Shown here one piece after another: positions 1 through 5,740 of a DNA stretch of 5,740 nt. Under the pieces are notes generated by a model, which ran no database searches, had not been told where the DNA came from, and saw only the letters and a program-made list of their open reading frames with translations. Every line of letters starts with the position of its first letter. Position 1 is the first letter of the stretch. Source of the DNA: Sideroxydans sp. (GTDB lineage: Bacteria > Pseudomonadota > Gammaproteobacteria > Burkholderiales > Gallionellaceae); assembly GCA_020057805.1 (NCBI GenBank), contig JAGVFD010000231.1:1-5740 (forward strand). Reading direction: 5' to 3'. Both the position numbers and the translations under genes were made by a program.

Positions 1-1631
1 ACCATGTTTTTCAGTGCACCCACTTGGCTCACAATTGTCTGCGTTGCGCGAGCTAACAATTGCGCATCTTTTGCTTCCAGTTTTTCCGCCAGCTTATGTT
101 GCAAGCGCTCGGCTGATAATTGAATCGGCGTCAGTGGATTTTTAATCTCATGCGCCAAACGCCGCGCCACCTCACCCCATGCCGCTTGGCGTTCAGCCTG
201 CAATAGGTGAGAGATATCGTCAAACACGAGAACATGCGCAGAGCCCGATTCCATTTGCAAACGCGTCCCTTTTAGCAAGAGCACTTGTGTGCCTTCTTTG
301 CTCATACGCTCCACCTGTCGTTGCCAAGTAACTTCTTGGCTGCTTAACACGCCCGCATACATGGCTTCGAATAGGGGGCGTAACAACACATAATTCGCCA
401 CCATCTCTTGCAAGCCGCGTCCAATCAACTCTTCTCTTGGCAAGCCTGTTATCTGACTCACGCTCGCATTCACCGAACGTAATTTGAGTTGCTCATCTAC
501 TACTAACACCCCTGATGACAAATTAGCTAACACATTTTCTAGATAGGCATTCGCGCCCTCAACTTGCCGCTGCTGTATTTCGCTAAACTTTTTTGCGGCG
601 CCCAGCTGTGCCGTCATCTGATTAAACAATCTTGTTAGCCCGCCTAGCTCATCATCACTTTGCACAGGATAGTTACTACTAAAATCACCCTGTGCCACCG
701 CGCGCGTTCCCGCCGCCAGAGCCGCAAGGGGGGCGCTCAATTGTTCACTTAACCACAATGCTACTGAAATCGAAGTCAGCAATACAATCAACAAGGATAG
801 CGTGAGCGTAATGCCATATAGCCGCTTTAGGCCTAGGCGCGATAACGATAACTGCTGATAGTCACCATAGACGGATTGCACCATTTCAGCCTCTGCCGCC
901 AATTGTTTAGAGACGGGTTGCAAGTATTGCAAGACACGTTTGTCATCAACCCAAATTGTCGAACGAATGGGAATCAATACCCGCAATACCAAACTATCAT
1001 CTGCCAATGATTCAATTCGACTCGTCTTGCCTACTTTCCACGCTTCTCGTAGCTGGCTTGGTGTAGGAGTATCTACCTTTATTTTTTGGCCTGTTATCGC
1101 CTGTGCTTTGCCGTTACTGCCAAACACTGTCGCGGATTGCGCGCGCTCTTCAGCAATAAATCGTTGTAGGGTTTCTTCGTGCCGCAGGGGATCTTGTTCA
1201 GCCAAAATAAGCACAACAAACTGCCCCTTTTTTTCCAGCTCATCCAATCCATTCTGCAAAGTGCCGCGCGCTAAACTTAAGCCTCCTTCCAGCGCTCTTT
1301 CCACCCGCACGTCAAACCAAGACTCAATGCTTTTACCTAAAAACTGCACCGATACGGCATATACCAAAATGCCGGGCAAAACCGCAATCAGCGCGAAGTA
1401 TTTCACCAAACGTAAGGTGAGCTTCGCGCCATAGATCTCCTGCTTAAGCTTTCCGCGTAATTGCCACACTTGAAAACCAACCAACACTAACAAGCTAAAT
1501 GCCAGTGTTGCGGTCAATATGAGCAGAGTGAAGTAGTTACTTGAAAATACATCCGTATTGGCATTAACGCTGGACAACAGCGTCAGCAACACCAAGCCTA
1601 TTAAGCTGCTGAAGAGGATGAGATATTTCAT
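1..1631 (-). CDS. ntrY: NtrY-type nitrogen-regulation sensor histidine kinase (C-terminal part beyond window)
   Basis: This is a membrane histidine kinase that should phosphorylate an NtrX-type response regulator, probably encoded just past the left edge. I translated 543 codons from the ATG at 1631, and the frame stays open to the edge. Predicted membrane segments lie near residues 2-22, 33-55, 76-98 and 271-293. Between the last two is a periplasmic region of about 170 residues containing the NtrY-like stretch SWFDVRVERALEGG (104-117). A HAMP linker follows (about 294-346), then a PAS domain (about 362-475, with NVLANLSSGVLVVDE). The phosphoacceptor helix is RRLAHEIKNPLTPIQLSAER, with His494 as the likely phosphorylation site. 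The N/G-box ATPase domain is absent only because the window ends; full-length NtrY proteins run to roughly 700-770 residues. The start overlaps the DUF4390 stop as ATGA, and no Shine-Dalgarno motif is visible, so translation is probably coupled. The stimulus cannot be read from the sequence. The family call is firm; the symbol rests on domain order and neighbours. Confidence 0.93.
   Translation of the reverse strand, partial: MKYLILFSSLIGLVLLTLLSSVNANTDVFSSNYFTLLILTATLAFSLLVLVGFQVWQLRGKLKQEIYGAKLTLRLVKYFALIAVLPGILVYAVSVQFLGKSIESWFDVRVERALEGGLSLARGTLQNGLDELEKKGQFVVLILAEQDPLRHEETLQRFIAEERAQSATVFGSNGKAQAITGQKIKVDTPTPSQLREAWKVGKTSRIESLADDSLVLRVLIPIRSTIWVDDKRVLQYLQPVSKQLAAEAEMVQSVYGDYQQLSLSRLGLKRLYGITLTLSLLIVLLTSISVALWLSEQLSAPLAALAAGTRAVAQGDFSSNYPVQSDDELGGLTRLFNQMTAQLGAAKKFSEIQQRQVEGANAYLENVLANLSSGVLVVDEQLKLRSVNASVSQITGLPREELIGRGLQEMVANYVLLRPLFEAMYAGVLSSQEVTWQRQVERMSKEGTQVLLLKGTRLQMESGSAHVLVFDDISHLLQAERQAAWGEVARRLAHEIKNPLTPIQLSAERLQHKLAEKLEAKDAQLLARATQTIVSQVGALKNM
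1628..1631 (-). other. ATGA stop/start overlap (DUF4390 to ntrY)
   Basis: The TGA stop of the DUF4390 gene (1630-1628) and the ATG start of the kinase gene (1631-1629) share bases as ATGA. The preceding bases contain no purine-rich ribosome-binding motif. Known biology of ATGA overlaps suggests termination-reinitiation coupling and roughly matched synthesis of the two proteins. The overlap is seen directly; the coupling is inferred. Confidence 0.8.
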
Positions 1632-2257
1632 GGCGAGTTAGCGCCGCCCGAGGTGTCGGGATTGATGTCCCAGTGATAGCTAGTCGACTCTAAATTCCAC
1701 TGATCATTGGTCAGCGCGCTGACTTGAACAGGCTTAGGCAACTGTGTAAGGTCTAGGCGCATGACCACAACCGCCCCCACTTGACTGCCTTTTTTACTCC
1801 ATCGCGCGAGATAGCCGCCTCCCGACTTCTCTAATAATCCAGAAGAAATAGCAGGCGCTGTTTGATGCCCTAATGTACGTAATGCGGCTTTTAGTTCAGG
1901 GAAGCTTTGGTATAAACCGCCGCGTGAGATGCGGTATTGTTGAGTGAGCGTGTTGTACGACAGCTTTGTCGTTTGCGCGTAACTTTCTATTTCCGAATCA
2001 ATCCAATACCAGCGGGAACGATGCACAGAAAACTCACTGACAAAATACAAGGTGATGCCGCGCTTAAGGGCATCTTCCACCGCGGTAGGTAGTTGGATAG
2101 TGAAGTCGGCAGAGAGTAAATAACCTTCTTCACTTAGCCGCGCTTCTGCTTTATTGATTTCAATGCCTTCCGCCAACGCAAGCGAGGCTGTACCGCACAA
2201 CATCAGCGTGCAAAATAATTGCGTCAGTTGCTTAATTATTTTTTTGCAGCACCGCAT
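1628..2257 (-). CDS. Exported DUF4390 family protein, function unknown
   Basis: A 209-residue protein of the DUF4390 family, which is typically encoded just before ntrY in Betaproteobacteria; its biochemical role is not known to me. A signal peptide occupies residues 1-29: basic start MRCCKKIIK, hydrophobic core LFCTLMLC, and likely signal peptidase I cleavage after LALA. The residue before the core cysteine is Leu, so a lipoprotein is unlikely. Family-like blocks are EDALKRGITLYFVSEF (61-76), the aromatic cluster SRWYWIDSEI (81-90), KLSYNTLTQQYRISRGGLYQ (98-117), MRLDLTQLPKPVQV (166-179) and a Trp-containing tail. No catalytic motif is evident. I chose the ATG at 2257 because it gives a normal signal peptide; in-frame ATGs at 2281 and 2299 would add a polar, unfavourable extension and a longer overlap. 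Even so, its first 26 bp overlap the rsmB end. Export and coupling to NtrY suggest a periplasmic partner for that kinase, which is inference only. Confidence 0.88.
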   Translation of the reverse strand: MRCCKKIIKQLTQLFCTLMLCGTASLALAEGIEINKAEARLSEEGYLLSADFTIQLPTAVEDALKRGITLYFVSEFSVHRSRWYWIDSEIESYAQTTKLSYNTLTQQYRISRGGLYQSFPELKAALRTLGHQTAPAISSGLLEKSGGGYLARWSKKGSQVGAVVVMRLDLTQLPKPVQVSALTNDQWNLESTSYHWDINPDTSGGANSP

Positions 2258-3497
2258 AAAAAAATCCGTCGTGTGCTTCATTCGGCAGCAGTTGTCCATT
2301 GGGTATTGAATCTATTACGAGTTGCGTCGCCTCTGGGTGATGCGCTAAAAAGGCATCGACTACCTGTTGGTTTTCGCGCGCAAAAATTGAGCAGGTTGCA
2401 TAGAGCAATTTCCCCTCTACTGCTAACAATGCCCACAGCGCTTCTAATATGTGAGCTTGCTGCTTGGCAAACGATTCAATGTCTACGGCTCGGCGCAGCC
2501 ACTTAATGTCAGGATGGCGGCGCACCACACCCGAAGCAGAGCAGGGCACGTCTGCCAAAATTCGATGGAAGAGCTTGCCATCCCACCAATCCGCTGGCGT
2601 ACCCGCATCACCACAAACAATCTGCGCTTTAAGATTTATTCGCGCCAAGTTGTCGCGCACCCGTTGCAAGCGCGCCTCGTCCTTATCCACGGCGACTAAT
2701 TCAATCTCTGCCAACTCCAATAAATGAGCGGTTTTTCCGCCCGGTGCAGCACACGCATCCAGCACGCGCATTCCCGCCTTTACATCCAGTAAGCTCGCTG
2801 CAAATTGCGCACCTGCGTCCTGCACTGATACCCAGCCTTGCGCAAATTTGGGCAGCCGATCAACCGCCACCGGGATTTCCAAAATCAGCGCGTCCGGCTC
2901 AACTAGGTGTGCGTCAATGTCCTGCGACTCAAGCAAGGCCAAATAAGCAGCCGTCGTAGTTTGTCGCGTATTAATGCGCAAGGTCATCGGCGGATGCTGA
3001 TTTCCCGCTTCCAATATGGCGCGTGCCTCCGCACCATATTGTCTTTGCACCATGCTAATCCACCATTGTGGGTAGGAATATCGACTCACATCTTTACGTA
3101 ATGCCGCCTCCAAAAGTCCTTCACGACTGCGTTGATAGTTGCGCAACACGCCGTTCACCAAGCCACCCGCTTTAGGATTAATACGCTTCGCTGCCGTTAC
3201 CGCTTGATCAACAATCACATGCGACCCGGCCTTGGTGTATTCCAACTGATAAATTGCCACCATCAACAGGTGTTGCATTTGAGTGTCGCGCGCCGGATGC
3301 GCCATCAGCGAACTCAACATCTGCTCTATTTGCCCGTAATAGCGCAGCGTGCCGTAACACAAGTCTTGCAACGCACCCCTCTGTTGCGGGGTAAATTCAA
3401 CCTGCATGCGCAAACTCTCGCCCAACACCTGGGTAAGGTTGCGCCCCTGCAACACCCGACTCACTACTTTGGCGGCTTCTAGCTGAACGTTTTGCAT
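2232..3497 (-). CDS. rsmB: 16S rRNA (cytosine-967-C5)-methyltransferase RsmB
   Basis: RsmB (Sun/Fmu) uses S-adenosylmethionine to methylate C967 of 16S rRNA in the cytoplasm during small-subunit assembly. The 421-residue product is close to the 429 of E. coli RsmB. The N-terminal NusB-like RNA-binding domain spans about residues 1-140 and includes DLCYGTLRYYGQIEQML (45-61) and VNGVLRN (114-120). The Rossmann methyltransferase domain follows, with the SAM-binding loop DACAAPGGKT (247-256), acidic Asp271 in VAVDKDEARL, and DVPCSASGVVRRHPDIKW (316-333). It carries both cysteines expected of RNA m5C methyltransferases: Cys319 in the PC motif and Cys369 in ATCS, the likely nucleophile. The ATG at 3497 matches the family start (MQNVQLEAAKVV) and sits 2 bp after the fmt stop. 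An in-frame start at 3635 would only add a non-homologous extension inside fmt. A weak GGGA lies 13 nt upstream, so coupling to fmt is likely. The gene looks intact. Confidence 0.96.
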   Translation of the reverse strand: MQNVQLEAAKVVSRVLQGRNLTQVLGESLRMQVEFTPQQRGALQDLCYGTLRYYGQIEQMLSSLMAHPARDTQMQHLLMVAIYQLEYTKAGSHVIVDQAVTAAKRINPKAGGLVNGVLRNYQRSREGLLEAALRKDVSRYSYPQWWISMVQRQYGAEARAILEAGNQHPPMTLRINTRQTTTAAYLALLESQDIDAHLVEPDALILEIPVAVDRLPKFAQGWVSVQDAGAQFAASLLDVKAGMRVLDACAAPGGKTAHLLELAEIELVAVDKDEARLQRVRDNLARINLKAQIVCGDAGTPADWWDGKLFHRILADVPCSASGVVRRHPDIKWLRRAVDIESFAKQQAHILEALWALLAVEGKLLYATCSIFARENQQVVDAFLAHHPEATQLVIDSIPNGQLLPNEAHDGFFYAVLQKNN

Positions 3498-3499
3498 AA

Positions 3500-4435
3500 T
3501 TAATTTTGTCCCAAACGGTCGCCCGCTTGAATAGGCATGCTTTGAATAAATTGCGCCACAGAAAGCGCTTTCCCACCCGGTTTTTGCAACAGTGCCAAGC
3601 CAAGGACTCCCTGTCCACAGGCGACCCAAATACATTCTTTATCCACGGAAATGACGGTACCTGGCACACCTACCCATCCCACTTGTGTTCCCAACTGCGC
3701 CTGCAATACTTTGATAGGTGTGCCACGCAATACTGTATTGGCTACAGGGAAAGGGAAATATCCACGCACCGCCCGCAACAGCTGTTCAGCTGTCAAAGTC
3801 CAATCTAGGGTCGCTTCCGCTTTCGTTAACTTGGCCGCATAGGTGGCCAGATGTGAATTCTGCTTTTCTGGCGCAAGCGATGCCAACTCCAAACGGCGCA
3901 ACGTTTCAATAATGGACTGCGCGCCCATGAGCGCCAATTTGTCATGCAGCGATTCCGCCGTATCTGTTGGCTCAATTACGCACACTTGTTTAAGTAACAT
4001 ATTGCCCGTATCCAAGCCTGCGTCCATTTGCATGGTAGTAATACCAGTCTCGCTGTCTCCCGCCAGAATGGCTCTTTGAATAGGTGCTGCTCCGCGCCAA
4101 CGAGGCAGAAGCGAGGCGTGAATGTTCAAGCACCCATAGCGCGGCATATCCAACACCGCTTGTGGCAAAATCAAGCCATACGCTGCCACTACCATCACGT
4201 CCGCGCCTAATGCCCCCACCTCATTTTGCGCTTCTGCTGTTCTTAAGGTGGCGGGTTGCAAAACAGGAATGCCGTGCTGTTGTGCCAATATTTTTACGGG
4301 GCTAGCAGTCAATTGCATGCCGCGCCCCGAAGGCCGATCTGGCTGGGTCAGCACGGCAATTACTTGATGGTGTTTAAGTAGCGCCGCTAGCGCGCTAGCG
4401 GCAAAGTGAGGTGTGCCTGCAAAAATTATTTTCAC
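3500..4435 (-). CDS. fmt: Methionyl-tRNA formyltransferase
   Basis: Fmt transfers a formyl group from 10-formyltetrahydrofolate to Met-tRNA(fMet), making the bacterial initiator tRNA. The 311-residue product has the usual length (E. coli 315). The N-terminal formyltransferase fold begins MKIIFAGTPHFAASAL. A basic tRNA-contact loop follows (DRPSGRGMQLTASPVK, 33-48), then the core NIHASLLPRWRGAAPIQRAI (104-123). The catalytic triad is complete: Asn104, His106 and Asp142 in DAGLDTG, matching E. coli Asn106, His108 and Asp144. The C-terminal OB-like tRNA-binding domain covers about 208-311. The start codon is GTG (CAC on the plus strand at 4433-4435); no ATG nearby fits the conserved N-terminus. 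The gene lies 11 bp after def. The gap has no Shine-Dalgarno motif, and a perfect 20-bp palindrome sits at codons 12-18, so translation may depend on coupling from def. Intact and ordinary in sequence. Confidence 0.97.
   Translation of the reverse strand: MKIIFAGTPHFAASALAALLKHHQVIAVLTQPDRPSGRGMQLTASPVKILAQQHGIPVLQPATLRTAEAQNEVGALGADVMVVAAYGLILPQAVLDMPRYGCLNIHASLLPRWRGAAPIQRAILAGDSETGITTMQMDAGLDTGNMLLKQVCVIEPTDTAESLHDKLALMGAQSIIETLRRLELASLAPEKQNSHLATYAAKLTKAEATLDWTLTAEQLLRAVRGYFPFPVANTVLRGTPIKVLQAQLGTQVGWVGVPGTVISVDKECIWVACGQGVLGLALLQKPGGKALSVAQFIQSMPIQAGDRLGQN
4383..4402. repeat. Perfect 20-bp palindrome inside fmt start region
   Basis: GCCGCTAGCGCGCTAGCGGC equals its own reverse complement, with the centre between 4392 and 4393. 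It covers nucleotides 34-53 of the fmt coding sequence and encodes the Ala/Ser/Leu-rich end of the first helix (AASALAA). It contains two GCTAGC hexamers and could form a GC-rich hairpin in mRNA after leaving a short loop. There is no following T-run on either strand, so it is not a terminator. Function unknown; it may be a by-product of Ala codon choice. Confidence 0.75.
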
Positions 4436-4446
4436 GTTGCAAGCCG

Positions 4447-4950
4447 TTACAACGTTTCACGCCGCTGTTTTATTAGCTTGGCGCGAATACGTGTTTGTTT
4501 GAGATGCGACAGGTGTTCTACAAAGACTTTGCCCTGCAAGTGATCCATTTCATGCTGAATGCAAATAGCCAATAAACCATCAGCCTCTAAAGTGAATGCT
4601 TTACCCTGTTCATCGAGCGCCGAGACCATGACGCGCTCCGCACGTGTGACATTTTCATAAATGCCTGGCACAGATAAGCACCCCTCTTCGCTTTCTTCTG
4701 CACCCGAACTGCTGGTTAAGGTGGGATTGATGAACACCTGTAATTTGTCATGGGTGTCTGACACATCAATCACGACAATGCGTTCATGCACATCCACTTG
4801 TGTCGCAGCCAGCCCTACACCCGGCGCGGCATACATGGTTTCAGCCATATCGCGAATGAGTTTGCGTGTTTGTTCCGTCACCGTAGCAACAGGTTTAGCC
4901 ACCTTGTGTAAGCGCGGATCGGGATACTGCAAAATTGGGAGTAGAGCCAT
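4447..4950 (-). CDS. def: Peptide deformylase
   Basis: Def is the metalloenzyme, usually iron-dependent, that removes the formyl group from the N-terminal methionine of nascent proteins at the ribosome. The 167-residue product matches the bacterial type I length (E. coli 169). All three family motifs are intact: GVGLAATQ (44-51), EGCLSVP (89-95) and QHEMDHL (132-138). The metal ligands are Cys91, His133 and His137, with Glu134 as the catalytic base. The N-terminus [14 protein letters not shown] is typical and supports the ATG at 4950. The basic C-terminal tail ([14 protein letters not shown]) resembles the ribosome-contact helix of E. coli Def. It is the first gene of the minus-strand cluster, with fmt 11 bp downstream, so the enzymes that add and remove the formyl group are made together. 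No good Shine-Dalgarno sequence is visible before the start. Confidence 0.97.
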   Translation of the reverse strand: MALLPILQYPDPRLHKVAKPVATVTEQTRKLIRDMAETMYAAPGVGLAATQVDVHERIVVIDVSDTHDKLQVFINPTLTSSSGAEESEEGCLSVPGIYENVTRAERVMVSALDEQGKAFTLEADGLLAICIQHEMDHLQGKVFVEHLSHLKQTRIRAKLIKQRRETL

Positions 4951-5039
4951 AAATGCTTGCTAACTGAAGAGACTACATGCAGAATTTAATCCGGCGCATA
5001 AACTTTGCACCGCATTTCTTTACTTTGTTGGAGTTTTCC
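4951..5039. promoter_or_regulatory. Divergent intergenic region between def and the LysM gene
   Basis: These 89 bp separate the two divergent start codons and are the only sizeable non-coding stretch, so promoters for both directions should lie here or extend into the flanking genes. It is AT-richer than the genes. For the plus strand, TTTAAT at 4985-4990 is one mismatch from TATAAT but lacks a properly spaced TTGACA-like box. TTGCTA at 4957-4962 lies 17 bp before CAGAAT (4980-4985), with four matches in each hexamer. I see no convincing minus-strand promoter and no clear operator. The regulatory role follows from gene orientation; the boxes are weak guesses. Confidence 0.5.
5030..5033 (+). 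promoter_or_regulatory. Ribosome-binding site of the LysM gene
   Basis: GGAG lies 6 nt before the ATG at 5040, an ideal Shine-Dalgarno spacing, and fixes that start. It is the only strong ribosome-binding motif at a gene start in this window. Confidence 0.8.
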
Positions 5040-5740
5040 ATGCGTAAGATTATATCGCTGATTTGCCTCCTGTTGCCCTTACTCGCTCAAGCTGACGTAG
5101 TTCAGATTCGTGAAGACGCGCCTGATCGCCATGTTGTTGTTAAAGGCGACACACTGTGGGACATCTCCGCCACTTTCTTCAAAGACCCGTGGAAATGGCC
5201 GCAAATTTGGGCGCTCAACAAAGAAGAAATTAAAGATCCACATTGGATTTATCCGGGCAATGTGGTTTATCTCGATCGCAACACAGGAACACTGTCTACT
5301 ACCCCACCCGGCACGACAATTGAAAACGCCGCCTCCGGTTCAAATGCGGAAAGATTCGCTCCTAAAGTTCGAGTGGTTGGTCAAAATAGTGAAGCTATTC
5401 CTACCATTCCATTAAATTTGATTGCCTCCTTTTTAAGCCGCCCTCTAGTAATTGAAAATGAAGAGTTAGAGTCTGCCCCCATTTTGGTAGGTACTTACGA
5501 ACACCGCACTTTGCTATCGGTTAATGATGTCGCTTATGTGCAAAACTTACCAACCGACAAAGGTAATAACTGGCAAGTTTATCGTCCCAGTGTAACGTTC
5601 GAAGATCCTGATACTGGCGATGAGCTGGGCCGCGAAGTTATTTATCTAGGTGATGCGAATGTTGAAAAATTTGGCGATCCCAGCACCTTACGTATTTCTA
5701 AATCTATTCTAGAAATCAACAAGGGAGACTACTTCGCCCA
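5040..5740 (+). CDS. Exported LysM-domain peptidoglycan-binding protein (C-terminal part beyond window)
   Basis: I translated 233 codons from the ATG at 5040, and the frame stays open to the right edge. Residues 1-18 (MRKIISLICLLLPLLAQA) form a signal peptide with likely cleavage before Asp19, so the protein is exported. A single LysM domain covers about residues 31-80: it opens HVVVKGDTLWDIS and closes IYPGNVVYL. LysM domains bind the N-acetylglucosamine chains of peptidoglycan. The segment DPWKWPQIWALN (49-60) is Trp-rich, as in the LysM proteins encoded beside def in Betaproteobacteria. After a Pro/Thr/Ser/Asn-rich linker (about 82-115), the rest looks like a beta-rich domain (for example RTLLSVNDVAYVQNL) that I do not recognise by name; no catalytic residues of a peptidase or amidase are visible. 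GGAG 6 nt upstream supports the start. The gene is divergent from def, and dprA often follows it in relatives. Likely cell-wall associated; the exact role is unknown. Confidence 0.92.
   Translation, partial: MRKIISLICLLLPLLAQADVVQIREDAPDRHVVVKGDTLWDISATFFKDPWKWPQIWALNKEEIKDPHWIYPGNVVYLDRNTGTLSTTPPGTTIENAASGSNAERFAPKVRVVGQNSEAIPTIPLNLIASFLSRPLVIENEELESAPILVGTYEHRTLLSVNDVAYVQNLPTDKGNNWQVYRPSVTFEDPDTGDELGREVIYLGDANVEKFGDPSTLRISKSILEINKGDYFA

Noticed and set aside
940..1434. Plus-strand open frame of 164 codons inside the kinase region
   Set aside because: It lies entirely opposite ntrY codons for TM3, the periplasmic region and nearby segments. It starts with TTG, shows Cys/Ser-rich low-complexity composition, and has no recognisable domain. 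The minus-strand frame has clear NtrY homology.
2174..2257. Possible lipoprotein signal (LMLC) in the DUF4390 protein
   Set aside because: The residue before Cys is Leu, not Gly, Ala or Ser, and a normal signal peptidase I site (LALA) follows.
2258..2299. Longer DUF4390 start at 2299 or 2281
   Set aside because: The added residues place a polar, charged stretch before the signal peptide and enlarge the overlap with rsmB. The ATG at 2257 yields a standard signal peptide.
3132..3482. Plus-strand open frame of 116 codons opposite the rsmB N-terminal domain
   Set aside because: It is antisense to a well-supported rsmB coding stretch, and its His/Gln/Arg-rich composition is typical of a shadow frame.
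3498..3635. Extended rsmB start giving a 467-residue protein
   Set aside because: The extra 46 residues are read out of frame through the fmt C-terminus and do not resemble RsmB. The family N-terminus begins at the ATG at 3497.
4383..4402. Palindrome considered as a transcription terminator
   Set aside because: It lies within fmt codons and no T-run follows on either strand.
5110..5415. Second plus-strand frame of 101 codons within the LysM gene
   Set aside because: It is out of frame with the LysM gene, which has a signal peptide, a ribosome-binding site and a domain match. The alternative product resembles nothing I recognise.

Overview
The window carries six protein-coding genes and almost no non-coding DNA. 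Five lie on the minus strand, in transcription order def, fmt, rsmB, a DUF4390 gene and an ntrY-type sensor kinase gene. One lies on the plus strand and encodes an exported LysM-domain protein. The order LysM / def-fmt-rsmB-DUF4390-ntrY is a familiar chromosomal arrangement in Betaproteobacteria. The moderate base composition (about half G+C by eye) suits a Nitrosomonadales/Methylophilaceae/Gallionellaceae-like member better than the high-GC Burkholderiales, but the genus cannot be fixed from this sequence. Nothing points to plasmid, phage or recent transfer.

Layout, right to left on the minus strand. Peptide deformylase (4447-4950) is followed after 11 bp by methionyl-tRNA formyltransferase (3500-4435, GTG start). 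After 2 bp comes the 16S rRNA m5C967 methyltransferase RsmB (2232-3497). The exported DUF4390 protein (1628-2257) starts inside the end of rsmB. The kinase gene (1631 to the left edge, incomplete) starts in an ATGA overlap with the DUF4390 stop. The tight spacing and overlaps suggest one polycistronic unit with translational coupling. The LysM gene (5040 to the right edge, incomplete) is divergent from def across an 89-bp gap, the only intergenic region of any size.

How the genes work together. Fmt formylates initiator Met-tRNA, Def removes the formyl group from new proteins, and RsmB modifies 16S rRNA, so the first three genes serve translation. The last two are envelope-linked: DUF4390 has a signal peptide, and NtrY has four predicted membrane segments, a periplasmic region of about 170 residues, HAMP, PAS and a histidine phosphoacceptor domain. 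Its ATPase domain, and probably a following ntrX response-regulator gene, lie beyond the left edge. The LysM protein probably binds peptidoglycan; in related genomes a dprA gene often follows it.

I found no RNA gene, CRISPR array, mobile element or convincing terminator. This is an ordinary core-genome region. The points worth a second look are the functionally unknown DUF4390 gene coupled to ntrY, a perfect 20-bp palindrome just inside fmt, and paired T7/A7 runs around the DUF4390 start codon.
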